This document shows, one piece after another, positions 26,060 to 33,598 of a DNA stretch of 37,133 nt. Each line of letters begins with the position of its first letter. Positions within the stretch are counted from its first letter, which is position 1. The position numbers and the translations under genes are program-made. Below the pieces are notes generated by a model. That model worked only from the letters and a program-made list of their open reading frames with translations, made no database searches and had not been told where the DNA came from. This DNA comes from Gallibacter sp963558965 (GTDB taxonomy: Bacteria > Bacillota > Clostridia > Peptostreptococcales > Anaerovoracaceae): NCBI GenBank assembly GCA_963558965.1, contig CAUWIT010000018.1, positions 1-37,133 on the forward strand, read 5' to 3'.

Positions 26060-26937
26060 TGAGATATGAAGGAGATATATATAGACCACCTAGTGAAGCT
26101 AGAAGTTATTTACTTCAAGTAACTATGGGATGTACACACAATGAATGCACATTTTGTAGTATGTACAGAGAAAAGCCATTCCGCGTAAGAGATGTAAAGG
26201 AAGTAGTTGAAGACTTACATATGGCGAGAAGATATTATTCATATGTAGATAGAGTATTTTTATGCGATGGAGATGCACTTTGTCTATCAAATGAAAAATT
26301 GCTTTATATCATGTCTAAAATATTTGAAATCTTGCCAGAAGTTTCTCGTATTAGTACTTATGGTGCGCCAAAAGATGTGTTAAATAAAACCCATGAAGAA
26401 TTGGTGGAATTAAGAGAAGCAGGACTTGAATTTATCTATATAGGTGCTGAGTCAGGTTCTGATATAATCTTAAAGGATATAAAAAAAGGAGCTACAAGAG
26501 CTGAGATAATTGAAGCTGTACAAAAAATTGAAGCTGCTGGCATCAAGGCTTCTGTAACATTTATTTCAGGTTTAGGTGGCAGAGCAAAATGGCGTGAACA
26601 TGCAATTGAGACAGGTACTATGATTAGTGAGCTTGGAGCTTCCTACGTAGGACTTTTAACATTGCTACTTGAGCCTACAGCGCCATTGTACAAAGATGTA
26701 CAGGATGGTAAATTTGAAATTTTAACAGCAGAAGAAGTGGTAGAAGAAACTATGCTTCTAATGGAACATGTAAATGTACCAGCGGATAAGCCTTGTGTAT
26801 TTAGGGCAAATCATGCTTCAAATTATGTTGTTTTAAGAGGAAACTTACCAAATGACAAAGAGAGATTTATGGCTCAGCTTAAAGCAGCTTCAGAAAATAG
26901 CAGTTTATTAAAAGACGAAAGATTTAGAGCGTTATAG
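26059..26937 (+). CDS. Radical SAM protein with C-x4-C-x2-C cluster motif
   Basis: Radical SAM superfamily enzyme of unknown reaction. Seen: 292 residues; the cluster cysteines are Cys25, Cys30 and Cys33 in MGCTHNECTFCSMYREKPF, a spacing of four rather than the usual three residues between the first two. Downstream strands FLCDGDA, STYGAPK, YIGAESGSD and VTFISGLGG match the SAM-binding half-barrel of Elp3/MiaB-like (COG1032-type) proteins. Its start overlaps the argS stop and its stop directly adjoins the next gene, so it belongs to the argS run. Confidence 0.85.
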   Translation: MRYEGDIYRPPSEARSYLLQVTMGCTHNECTFCSMYREKPFRVRDVKEVVEDLHMARRYYSYVDRVFLCDGDALCLSNEKLLYIMSKIFEILPEVSRISTYGAPKDVLNKTHEELVELREAGLEFIYIGAESGSDIILKDIKKGATRAEIIEAVQKIEAAGIKASVTFISGLGGRAKWREHAIETGTMISELGASYVGLLTLLLEPTAPLYKDVQDGKFEILTAEEVVEETMLLMEHVNVPADKPCVFRANHASNYVVLRGNLPNDKERFMAQLKAASENSSLLKDERFRAL

Positions 26938-28404
26938 ATGGATATATTATTGACTACTTTGAATTCTAAGTTTATACATACAAATCTAGCTATTAAATAT
27001 TTAGCAAATAGCATAAAAGATAAGATGTGTGACCTGGAAGATATAGATGTAATAAAAAAAGAATTTACAATCAACAATAGTGAAGAGTATATTTACAATG
27101 AAATTATAGCAGGAAAACACGATATAGCTTGTTTTTCCTGCTATATTTGGAATATAGATAAAACATTGCATCTTTGTAGATTACTCAAAAAAGCAAAACC
27201 TGAGATGACTATACTTTTAGGTGGACCTGAAGTTAGTTACGATGGTGAAAAAATATTAGAGGAAAACCCTTATATAGATATAATTATCTGTGGAGAAGGG
27301 GAAGTTGTGTTGCCTGAAATACTGCGAAGCATTTATAACGAAGGCTTGGCGCCGCAAAAACTTTACAGAGCGATGCCCATTACAACAGACGATATGACAT
27401 TCCCGTATAGAGATGAGGAAGTTGAAGCCAATAAGATTATATATTATGAGGCTTCAAGGGGCTGCCCGTACAATTGCAGTTACTGCATGTCCTCTATTGA
27501 GAAGCGTGTGCGTGGTTTGCCAATTGAGCGTGTAAAGGATGAGCTTAAGTTTTTCCTGGATCGCAATGTTAAACAGGTTAAGTTTTTGGACAGGACTTTT
27601 AACTGGCACAAGGAGCGCAGTTATGAGCTTTTTAAGTTTTTAATCGATAACGACAACGGTAAGACTAATTTTCATTTTGAGATTTGTGCTGAAAATGTTA
27701 CTGATGAAACTATTGAGCTTATTGGAACTGCAAGACCGGGATTGTTTCAGTTTGAGATAGGTATACAGTCCACAAATGAAAAGACTTTGAAAGCAGTCGA
27801 CAGACTTTCAAATGTTGAGTTGCTTTTGTCTAAGACTCGTAAGATTATTGCTTTGAACAATGCTCATATACATGTGGATTTAATTGCAGGGTTGCCTTAT
27901 GAGGATATTGAGAGGTTTAAAAAGTCATTTGACGATGTGTACAGTCTAAAGGCAGATGCTTTGCAGCTGGGATTTTTAAAGCTTTTAAAGGGGACTAAAA
28001 TTAGAGATGAAGAGGCTAAGCACGACTATGTTTACGATGATAAAGCACCGTACCAGATTATAAAAAACAGTTTTATCTATCCTGAAGATATGGTTCGCCT
28101 AAAGAGGATAGAGCATGTGTTAGATGATTATTATAACAAGGGCGGTTTTGAAAAAAGTCTGGACAAGTTAGTTGAAAAATACGGTTCAGCCTTTGCCTTT
28201 TACGATGCTTTTGCTGATTTTTATCACAGTGAAGGATATCAGCATATGAGTCACAAAAAAGAAGATAATTATCGAATTTTAAATAAATTTGCAGTGGAAG
28301 TTTTAAATGATAATTCGATTACAGATACAATATATGAAGATTTGGTAAATCGCATGAATGAAGATGCGGTTAAAAAATTTAACAGAAAAGGATGGGAAGT
28401 TTAA
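26938..28404 (+). CDS. B12-binding radical SAM protein, DUF4080 type
   Basis: Predicted cobalamin-binding radical SAM enzyme of unknown substrate. Seen: 488 residues, an N-terminal B12-binding Rossmann domain (about 1-150, LLGGPEVSYDGEKILEENP), the canonical cluster CxxxCxxC at Cys176, Cys180 and Cys183 (RGCPYNCSYC), the radical SAM barrel, and a C-terminal region resembling DUF4080 (from about 370). It begins at the base after the preceding stop. Base use in the middle is slightly richer in G than its neighbours. The pairing with another radical SAM gene is notable. Confidence 0.88.
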   Translation: MDILLTTLNSKFIHTNLAIKYLANSIKDKMCDLEDIDVIKKEFTINNSEEYIYNEIIAGKHDIACFSCYIWNIDKTLHLCRLLKKAKPEMTILLGGPEVSYDGEKILEENPYIDIIICGEGEVVLPEILRSIYNEGLAPQKLYRAMPITTDDMTFPYRDEEVEANKIIYYEASRGCPYNCSYCMSSIEKRVRGLPIERVKDELKFFLDRNVKQVKFLDRTFNWHKERSYELFKFLIDNDNGKTNFHFEICAENVTDETIELIGTARPGLFQFEIGIQSTNEKTLKAVDRLSNVELLLSKTRKIIALNNAHIHVDLIAGLPYEDIERFKKSFDDVYSLKADALQLGFLKLLKGTKIRDEEAKHDYVYDDKAPYQIIKNSFIYPEDMVRLKRIEHVLDDYYNKGGFEKSLDKLVEKYGSAFAFYDAFADFYHSEGYQHMSHKKEDNYRILNKFAVEVLNDNSITDTIYEDLVNRMNEDAVKKFNRKGWEV

Positions 28405-29426
28405 TGTCAGAGATATTGAAAAAGGACAGGATAGGCAGATATTTTAAGCAACATCTAAGCAAGTTTTTATTTGTAGAATTTTCAGATGAGTTTATGAAAA
28501 AACTTAGAATTGACGATATTGTTAAAGGTGTAAGAGTGCCTATTATGCCTCAGGACTTGCAAAATTTTGCAGGGGGCGAAGGAGTTTCAGCAACTAAAAT
28601 AGCTGAAAATATGGTATGGGTTGTAGGCTGCGATCCAAATTTTAAGTATGCAGAAGATTATAGAAAATATATGAAAAGATTTTTCAACGATCAGCTGGCA
28701 AAAGATGTTTTAATGATGGGAGTACAGGCAGTACAACATCAGGATTATGAAAACGCTTGTATTCATTTTAGAGCGGCACTTTTCTTAGAGCCTACAATGA
28801 TGGAAGCAATGTACAATTATGCTAGAGTTTGCAGAGAAATGTATGCTAATTCAGAAGATGGAGAATACATTGGATGGTTTAAAGCAGAGTCTATAGATGC
28901 ATTTGAGCAGTTAACAGTTGACCATCCAGATTTTGATCAGCCATACTACTTCTTAGGATATGCCTACTTAAACTTAGGGCTTTACGAAAAGGCAGGTCTT
29001 GCTTGGGAAAAATTTATGACAAAGGCAAAGGACCCTCAATGCGCTCAGGAAGTAGGTCAGAGATTGAGACAGATTGCAGAGCCTAGAAAAATAGAACAAG
29101 GATGCAACGCCATTATCAGCGGCAGATACCAAGAAGGTCTAAATATCTTGATTTCATTCTTAGGTTCAAATTACGATACATGGTGGCCTTTACACTTCTA
29201 TCTTGGAACAGCCTACGAAGAACTTGGCAATGACCTTATGGCAGCAGAAGAGTACAAGACTGCTCTTAAGTACAACGCTGCAAACCTTGATAGCATAGAC
29301 GGTCTAATTAGAATATACCAAAGAGCAGGCGACGAAACTATGGTTGAAAAATACACTCAGAAAAAAGAAATAATCATTGAAAATATAAAGGCGGATACAG
29401 AAGATATGCAGCCTCAAAACAGTTAG
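28404..29426 (+). CDS. Tetratricopeptide-repeat protein
   Basis: Probable scaffold protein. Seen: 340 residues, no signal peptide or membrane segment, an N-terminal region (about 1-90) of unknown fold, then several TPR-like helix pairs: DYENACIHFRAALFLEP, PYYFLGYAYLNLGLYEKAG and FYLGTAYEELGNDLMAAEE. The preferred start is the ATG at 28404 (overlapping the previous stop as TAATG, behind GGGAAG); an ATG at 28392 has a ribosome site touching it. Function unknown; its position suggests it works with, or is just co-expressed with, the radical SAM pair. Confidence 0.8.
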   Translation: MSEILKKDRIGRYFKQHLSKFLFVEFSDEFMKKLRIDDIVKGVRVPIMPQDLQNFAGGEGVSATKIAENMVWVVGCDPNFKYAEDYRKYMKRFFNDQLAKDVLMMGVQAVQHQDYENACIHFRAALFLEPTMMEAMYNYARVCREMYANSEDGEYIGWFKAESIDAFEQLTVDHPDFDQPYYFLGYAYLNLGLYEKAGLAWEKFMTKAKDPQCAQEVGQRLRQIAEPRKIEQGCNAIISGRYQEGLNILISFLGSNYDTWWPLHFYLGTAYEELGNDLMAAEEYKTALKYNAANLDSIDGLIRIYQRAGDETMVEKYTQKKEIIIENIKADTEDMQPQNS

Positions 29427-29437
29427 GACGGTAAGAT

Positions 29438-30925
29438 ATGGATTTAGAAATTTTACTACCGTTGTTGCTGTATTTAGTAAACCTTGCATCAATATTTGTA
29501 ATAATTTTTGTTAGAAGAAAAGAGATAAGCACGTCTTATGCGTGGATAATGGTACTTATATTTGTGCCAGTAATAGGATTTTTGTTTTACTATTTCTTCG
29601 GAAGTACGGTGAAACTGGAATCCTTAGGGAAAAAATATAGGCTAACAGAAGAGGAAAACAATTATATAAATCAAAGAAAAATTGAAATGGCAAATCTGAG
29701 GATAAAAGGAGAAGCCTTTTCAAATATAAAAACAAAACAATATGAAGATATGATTTTAGTCAACGCTAAAAACGCAAAATGTTTCTTTAGCGAAGACAAC
29801 AATGTAGAGCTTTTAATAAATGGGCAAGAAAAATTCCCAAGGTTGTTTGAAGAAATAGAAAAAGCTGAGCATTCAATAAATGTTATGTATTTCATCTTTA
29901 AAACTAAGGATAAAATCGGCCAGCAATTTTTAGACTTGCTAGTTAAAAAAGCTAAACAGGGTGTAAAAGTCCGCGTTTTATACGATGCGCTAGGATGTCT
30001 AAAAACAAAGCTAAAAGATTTTGACGAACTAGTTGAAGCAGGCGGCGAAGTGCAGAGATTTTTGCCATCAAAAGTGAGAACATTGCTAACTGTAAATTAT
30101 AGACTTCACAGAAAAATGGTAATAATAGATGGCCAATCATGTTACACAGGAGGCATCAATGTTGGAGACGACTACCTAGGAGAATACGCCCATATAACTC
30201 CATGGCGTGACACATCAATTAGAGTTACAGGCACAGCCGTAGCCGAATTACAGCTATTATTTTTCAAAGACTGGATCTTTTGCGCAAAACAAAACAAGTC
30301 CATAAGAAGCGATTTTGATTTCTTTAAATTTATGGACGAGCAAGGGGAACACTACTTCCCAGAGCCAAAAGAAACAGGCAATATGGCATGTCAAGTTGTA
30401 GAAGGCAATCCAGAAGATAAATACGCAGTTTTAAGAGATAGCTACGCTAAAATGTGCACATCAGCGAAGGATTATCTGTATATACAGTCACCATACTTCG
30501 TGCCAGATGAAACTCTCTTTGATGCTATAAGAATGGCTGCTCAAGGTGGCGTAGACGTACGAATGATGTTACCCGGCATCGCAGACAAAGATTTTGTCTA
30601 TAAAGTTGCCATGTCATATGTAGAAGAGCTTTTAGAAGCCGGCGTGCGCATATACATCCACAAAGGATTTATCCACAGTAAAACCATGGTAATAGACGAT
30701 TACGTATCCTCAATAGGAACAACAAATCTGGATATTAGAAGTTTTAGACTTGATTACGAAGTCAACTTAGTAACCTACGATGAAGATTTTGCTGTAAACT
30801 GCAAAGAAGTATTTTTAAGAGATATACTAGATTGTGAAGAAGTGGAATTGGAAAAGTTCAAAAAAAGAGGCAAAATTCAATACATGCTAGAATGCATTTG
30901 CAGATTTTTCTCTCCACTATCCTAA
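29438..30925 (+). CDS. cls: Cardiolipin synthase (PLD family)
   Basis: Membrane phosphatidyltransferase that condenses phosphatidylglycerol to cardiolipin. Seen: 495 residues, two N-terminal membrane segments (about 4-22 and 30-52, PLDc_N-like) and two HKD motifs, HRKMVIIDG (His224, Lys226, Asp231) and HSKTMVIDD (His413, Lys415, Asp420), each followed by the GG/GT-N motif. Usual length (about 480-510). Eleven bases after the TPR gene. No clear terminator follows; a weak GTCGC/GCGAC hairpin at 30950-30966 lacks a T run. Confidence 0.94.
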   Translation: MDLEILLPLLLYLVNLASIFVIIFVRRKEISTSYAWIMVLIFVPVIGFLFYYFFGSTVKLESLGKKYRLTEEENNYINQRKIEMANLRIKGEAFSNIKTKQYEDMILVNAKNAKCFFSEDNNVELLINGQEKFPRLFEEIEKAEHSINVMYFIFKTKDKIGQQFLDLLVKKAKQGVKVRVLYDALGCLKTKLKDFDELVEAGGEVQRFLPSKVRTLLTVNYRLHRKMVIIDGQSCYTGGINVGDDYLGEYAHITPWRDTSIRVTGTAVAELQLLFFKDWIFCAKQNKSIRSDFDFFKFMDEQGEHYFPEPKETGNMACQVVEGNPEDKYAVLRDSYAKMCTSAKDYLYIQSPYFVPDETLFDAIRMAAQGGVDVRMMLPGIADKDFVYKVAMSYVEELLEAGVRIYIHKGFIHSKTMVIDDYVSSIGTTNLDIRSFRLDYEVNLVTYDEDFAVNCKEVFLRDILDCEEVELEKFKKRGKIQYMLECICRFFSPLS

Positions 30926-31038
30926 TAAATCTTTGCAAAAAACAAAATGTCGCTTTTAAGGCGACCAAAACCGTATCTCATTTTTGTAAAATAAGGACAT
31001 AAGTTAAACGGTGTAGATATAAAACAGGAGGTTAGCAT

Positions 31039-32412
31039 ATGTTTGGTGCAATATTAGGCGATATTATAGGTAGTCCATTTGAATTTGATAAGGGAAATAA
31101 AAGCAAAGATTTCCAGCTTTTTTCTGAGGGCTGCACTTTTACAGATGACACAGTGATGACAGTTGCAGTAGCCGAAGCTTTGATGAAGTCAGGTGAAGAC
31201 GCAACAGACGAAACTATACGAGAAAATCTTATTAAATCAATGAGAAAATGGGGCAAAAAATATCCCGACGCAGGATACGGTGGTCTTTTTAGAAAATGGC
31301 TACGCTCAAAGGATCCTAAGCCATATAATAGTTACGGGAATGGCTCTGCTATGCGAGTTTCAGCTGCTGGGTGGTACGCAAATTCTATCGAAGAGGCACT
31401 GAGATTAGGCCGACTTACAGCAGAAGTTACCCACAATCATCCGGAAGGTATCAAAGGATCCCAAGCCATTGCCTGCGGTATATTTATGGCAAGAGAAAGA
31501 AGTCCTAAGGATGAAATAAAAAAATATATAGAAGAGCAATTTGGATATGATTTAAGTAGAACATGTGATGAAATAAGACCTGATTATTATCATCAGTCAA
31601 GTTGTCAAGCTACAGTCCCAGAAGCTATAACAGCATTTTTAGAAGGTGAAAACTTTGAAGATGTAATACGTACAGCAGTTTCTCTAGGAGGAGATTGTGA
31701 TACCTTAACAGCAATTGCAGGTAGTCTTGCAGAGGCGTATTACGGAGTACCTGCATCACTTAAACTAGAGTGCTATAAGAGAACAGATAAGGCTATAGGT
31801 AAAATACTTCGCAAGTTTGAAGATAAACTTAGAGACTTACTACTAGAAGATATAGGACGTAGATATAATCCTGTATTTTGGTTTTCAAAAAATGAAGATG
31901 GAAAAGTAGTATTGTGTAGACCTTACAGTAAACCAAAAACTTATCCCGATAAAGAAATAAAAGAAGCCTTAATGAATAGAGAAATGATGCAGGATGAACT
32001 AGAAGCATGGATAAGAGCAAAATTTTTAATGGAGATATATAATATATGGGATGCAACAGGTTTTGGATGTTCAATGAGATGCGATTGGGCATTTGGTCCG
32101 TACTTTGATGAAAATGGAGATGAATACATGTATATATTTTCATCAATCGATTTCGCCAGAAAAGGCATATATACTATAATAGATAAAAACGATATTGAAG
32201 TTCATAAGGCAAATGTAAAAAGATTTTATGATGATATAGAAATGCAAGTTAAATTTAATCAAAATGAAGTTACTATGCTTCATCCTATTGTAACAAAGTA
32301 TTATCGAAATGGAAAAATGGAACCTTTTTTCATAGGCGATGTGGATCTTGAAAAAATATATTTACCTAGACATAGAATTTTTAATCCATATGCGCCTGAA
32401 GATCTTTGGTAA
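31039..32412 (+). CDS. ADP-ribosylglycohydrolase family protein with extra C-terminal region
   Basis: Predicted hydrolase that removes ADP-ribose from proteins or other acceptors. Seen: 457 residues. Residues 1 to about 265 form a complete ADP-ribosylglycohydrolase (DraG-like) domain: GAILGDIIGSPFEF, the metal-binding FTDDT (Asp36, Asp37), GNGSAMR, THNHPEGIKGS, and LGGDCDT (Asp219, Asp221). The last 190 or so residues (YNPVFWFSK onward) contain no domain I recognise and have a Trp/Tyr-rich, mixed alpha/beta look. AGGAGG lies 7 bases before the ATG. It stands apart from the cls gene by 113 bases and precedes a tRNA operon, a typical accessory position. Confidence 0.88.
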   Translation: MFGAILGDIIGSPFEFDKGNKSKDFQLFSEGCTFTDDTVMTVAVAEALMKSGEDATDETIRENLIKSMRKWGKKYPDAGYGGLFRKWLRSKDPKPYNSYGNGSAMRVSAAGWYANSIEEALRLGRLTAEVTHNHPEGIKGSQAIACGIFMARERSPKDEIKKYIEEQFGYDLSRTCDEIRPDYYHQSSCQATVPEAITAFLEGENFEDVIRTAVSLGGDCDTLTAIAGSLAEAYYGVPASLKLECYKRTDKAIGKILRKFEDKLRDLLLEDIGRRYNPVFWFSKNEDGKVVLCRPYSKPKTYPDKEIKEALMNREMMQDELEAWIRAKFLMEIYNIWDATGFGCSMRCDWAFGPYFDENGDEYMYIFSSIDFARKGIYTIIDKNDIEVHKANVKRFYDDIEMQVKFNQNEVTMLHPIVTKYYRNGKMEPFFIGDVDLEKIYLPRHRIFNPYAPEDLW

Positions 32413-32490
32413 TTTGTAAAAAAATAATTGTGTAATATCTCATAAATTTAAATAACACCTTATTTGAAAACGTTGAAATTACAAGGTTTG

Positions 32491-32558
32491 CACGCACTTT
32501 TCTCGGTGCTTTAAAAAAAGAAAAAGTTTTTTAAAAAAAGTGTTGACAAAAGTGCGTG
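32491..32558. repeat. 11-bp inverted repeat overlapping the tRNA promoter
   Basis: CACGCACTTTT (32491-32501) and AAAAGTGCGTG (32548-32558) are perfect inverted copies, 46 bp apart, around an A/T-tract region. The right arm covers the end of the -35 box and half the promoter spacer. A weak GCAC/GTGC hairpin (32494-32509) is nested in the left part and could be a remnant terminator of the upstream gene. Confidence 0.6.
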
Positions 32559-32602
32559 TATGGCCTATAATAATTATTGTCGCTGAGAGATACGGCGACA
32601 AT
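32543..32602 (+). promoter_or_regulatory. Consensus promoter and leader hairpin of tRNA operon 1
   Basis: Perfect TTGACA (32543-32548), 17-bp spacer and TATAAT (32566-32571), as expected for stable RNA. Immediately after is a hairpin, ATTGTCGC (32576-32583) with GCGACAAT (32595-32602), sitting at or just past the expected start and 10 bases before tRNA-Asn. It may shield or guide 5' processing of the precursor. Confidence 0.85.
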
Positions 32603-32612
32603 GTATCGGCGT

Positions 32613-32687
32613 TCCAAGGTAGCTCAATGGTGGAGCAACCGGCTGTTAACCGGTAGGCTGTGGGTTCGAGCCCCACCCTTGGAGCCA
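32613..32687 (+). tRNA. tRNA-Asn (GTT)
   Basis: Seven-pair acceptor stem TCCAAGG/CCTTGGA, discriminator G, encoded CCA (32685-32687). Anticodon GTT at 32645-32647 in a ACCGG/CCGGT stem; T loop GTTCGAG region intact. Confidence 0.97.
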
Positions 32688-32700
32688 ATTTTATTGTTAT

Positions 32701-32789
32701 GCCGGAGTGGCGGAATTGGCAGACGCCCAGGACTTAAAATCCTGTGCTCTTAATTGGGCGTACCGGTTCGACCCCGGTCTCCGGCACCA
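32701..32789 (+). tRNA. tRNA-Leu (TAA)
   Basis: Class II tRNA with a long variable arm (89 bases). Acceptor GCCGGAG/CTCCGGC, discriminator A, encoded CCA. Anticodon TAA at 32735-32737 between CAGGA and TCCTG. Confidence 0.96.
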
Positions 32790-32825
32790 ACAATTTAAAC
32801 GATACAAAATAAAATAACAAGACAT

Positions 32826-32901
32826 CGCGGGGTGGAGCAGTTGGTAGCTCGTCGGGCTCATAACCCGGAGGCCGCAGGTTCAAGTCCTGTCCCCGCAACC
32901 A
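32826..32901 (+). tRNA. Initiator tRNA-fMet (CAT)
   Basis: Shows both bacterial initiator marks: an unpaired C1-A72 at the acceptor end (CGCGGGG against CCCCGCA) and three G-C pairs in the anticodon stem (GGG/CCC). Anticodon CAT at 32859-32861; encoded CCA at 32899-32901. The elongator tRNA-Met lies in the second cluster. Confidence 0.96.
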
Positions 32902-32909
32902 AGTAATCA

Positions 32910-32938
32910 AACTGCAGATTTTTATCTGCAGTTTTTTT
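32910..32938 (+). terminator. Terminator of tRNA operon 1
   Basis: Stem AACTGCAGAT/ATCTGCAGTT with a TTTT loop and a run of seven Ts (32932-32938), starting 8 bases after the CCA of tRNA-fMet. Confidence 0.92.
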
Positions 32939-32977
32939 ATTGCCTAAAACGAAAAAATGGAAGATGCTTATTTGAAA

Positions 32978-33151
32978 TAAAAAAAGCACTCATAAAGAGT
33001 GCTAAAAGAAGGAGAAGAATAAGAATAAGAATAACATTCATTAAAGGAGATACAAATGTTTATTCTTCTCCACGAAACAGAAAAATTATAAAAAACTGTT
33101 TCGCCAAAAAATGAAAAACATTAAGTTAGAATACCTAAATAATAATAGGTC
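32978..33151 (-). ncRNA. Candidate structured minus-strand small RNA
   Basis: A free-standing minus-strand unit of about 170 nt with no convincing reading frame. The inferred 5' end is at the foot of a hairpin (ACCTA/TAGGT, 33150-33133). Next come CTGTTTCG-type stem CGAAACAG/CTGTTTCG (33103-33073), then a 12-bp stem GGAGAAGAATAA/TTATTCTTCTCC (33071-33011) whose 3' arm has repeated AGAATA-complement units allowing shifted pairing. A terminator AGCACTC/GAGTGCT follows with a T run (33003-32978). A sigma-A promoter precedes it. No known RNA family recognised; 6S RNA was considered, but the ends do not pair. Confidence 0.5.
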
Positions 33152-33157
33152 TTTTAA

Positions 33158-33186
33158 ATTATACTATAATATGAATAAAAATACAA
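33158..33186 (-). promoter_or_regulatory. Promoter of the minus-strand small RNA
   Basis: Read on the minus strand: TTGTAT (33186-33181), 17-bp spacer, TATAAT (33163-33158). The start expected seven bases on coincides with the first stem of the RNA candidate. Confidence 0.6.
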
Positions 33187-33272
33187 TAGCCTAAACATGT
33201 AAAGATGAAATGTATTGTGTGCATACAACAAAAAATCTTTAAAAAAATTTATTAAAAATTACAAAAAATATA

Positions 33273-33300
33273 TTGACAAACAAAAACAAAATGCTATAAT
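33273..33300 (+). promoter_or_regulatory. Promoter of tandem small RNA copy 1
   Basis: TTGACA (33273-33278), 16-bp spacer, TATAAT (33295-33300) preceded by TGC, giving an extended -10. Copy 2 has the same architecture. Confidence 0.8.
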
Positions 33301-33306
33301 AAACTT

Positions 33307-33462
33307 AACAAAAGAGAAAAGAGTATAAGAATTGATAAAGAAATTCGTTACTACTTAAAGAAAAAGAAAGGATGTGAGTCCACCAGAAATGACAAATGAA
33401 GAAATGAGATAGCACCGATTGCAGATGTGTAAAGAAACAAAAGCAATCGGTGTTTTAGTTTT
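33307..33462 (+). ncRNA. Tandem small RNA candidate, copy 1
   Basis: About 155 nt from the inferred start to the T run. The 5' part is A-rich and unstructured. A 22-nt block (33364-33385; AAGAAAGGATGTGAG then TCCACCA) is identical in copy 2. It is followed by a possible tiny frame (ATG at 33389, MTNEEMR then stop) without a well-spaced ribosome site. It ends in terminator stem CACCGATTGC (33413-33422) / GCAATCGGTG (33443-33452) and TTTTAGTTTT. I recognise no RNA family. Regulatory RNA or leader-peptide unit are both possible; nothing is encoded downstream on this strand before copy 2. Confidence 0.6.
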
Positions 33463-33564
33463 GATATGATTTTATCAGTTTAGTATCTGGACTAAACAAT
33501 CGCAAATTTAGTATTGAGCAATAAAAAAACTTGAAAAAATTTATTAAAAAATAACAAAAAACTA

Positions 33565-33592
33565 TTGACATACATATAAAAAGTGCTATAAT
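33565..33592 (+). promoter_or_regulatory. Promoter of tandem small RNA copy 2
   Basis: TTGACA (33565-33570), 16-bp spacer, extended -10 TGCTATAAT (TATAAT 33587-33592). It is 292 bp downstream of the copy 1 promoter, within a duplicated AT-rich context. Confidence 0.8.
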
Positions 33593-33598
33593 CAAGTT

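Noticed and set aside
30949..30966. Terminator after cls
   Set aside because: The GTCGC/GCGAC hairpin has only five pairs and no T run on the plus strand.
32479..32688. Minus-strand frame of 69 residues starting MAPRVGLEPTAYRLTAG
   Set aside because: It is the antisense of tRNA-Asn and its promoter, a well-known annotation artefact.
32937..33041. Minus-strand 34-residue hydrophobic frame (MNVILILILLLLLALF...), resembling a type I toxin
   Set aside because: No ribosome binding site before the ATG, it runs through a terminator hairpin, and the hydrophobic stretch follows from a CTT/ATT-rich stem arm.
33056..33091. Plus-strand frame MFILLHETEKL behind AAAGGAG
   Set aside because: Good ribosome site spacing, but no plus-strand promoter upstream, only 11 residues, and the sequence is explained by the opposite-strand stems.
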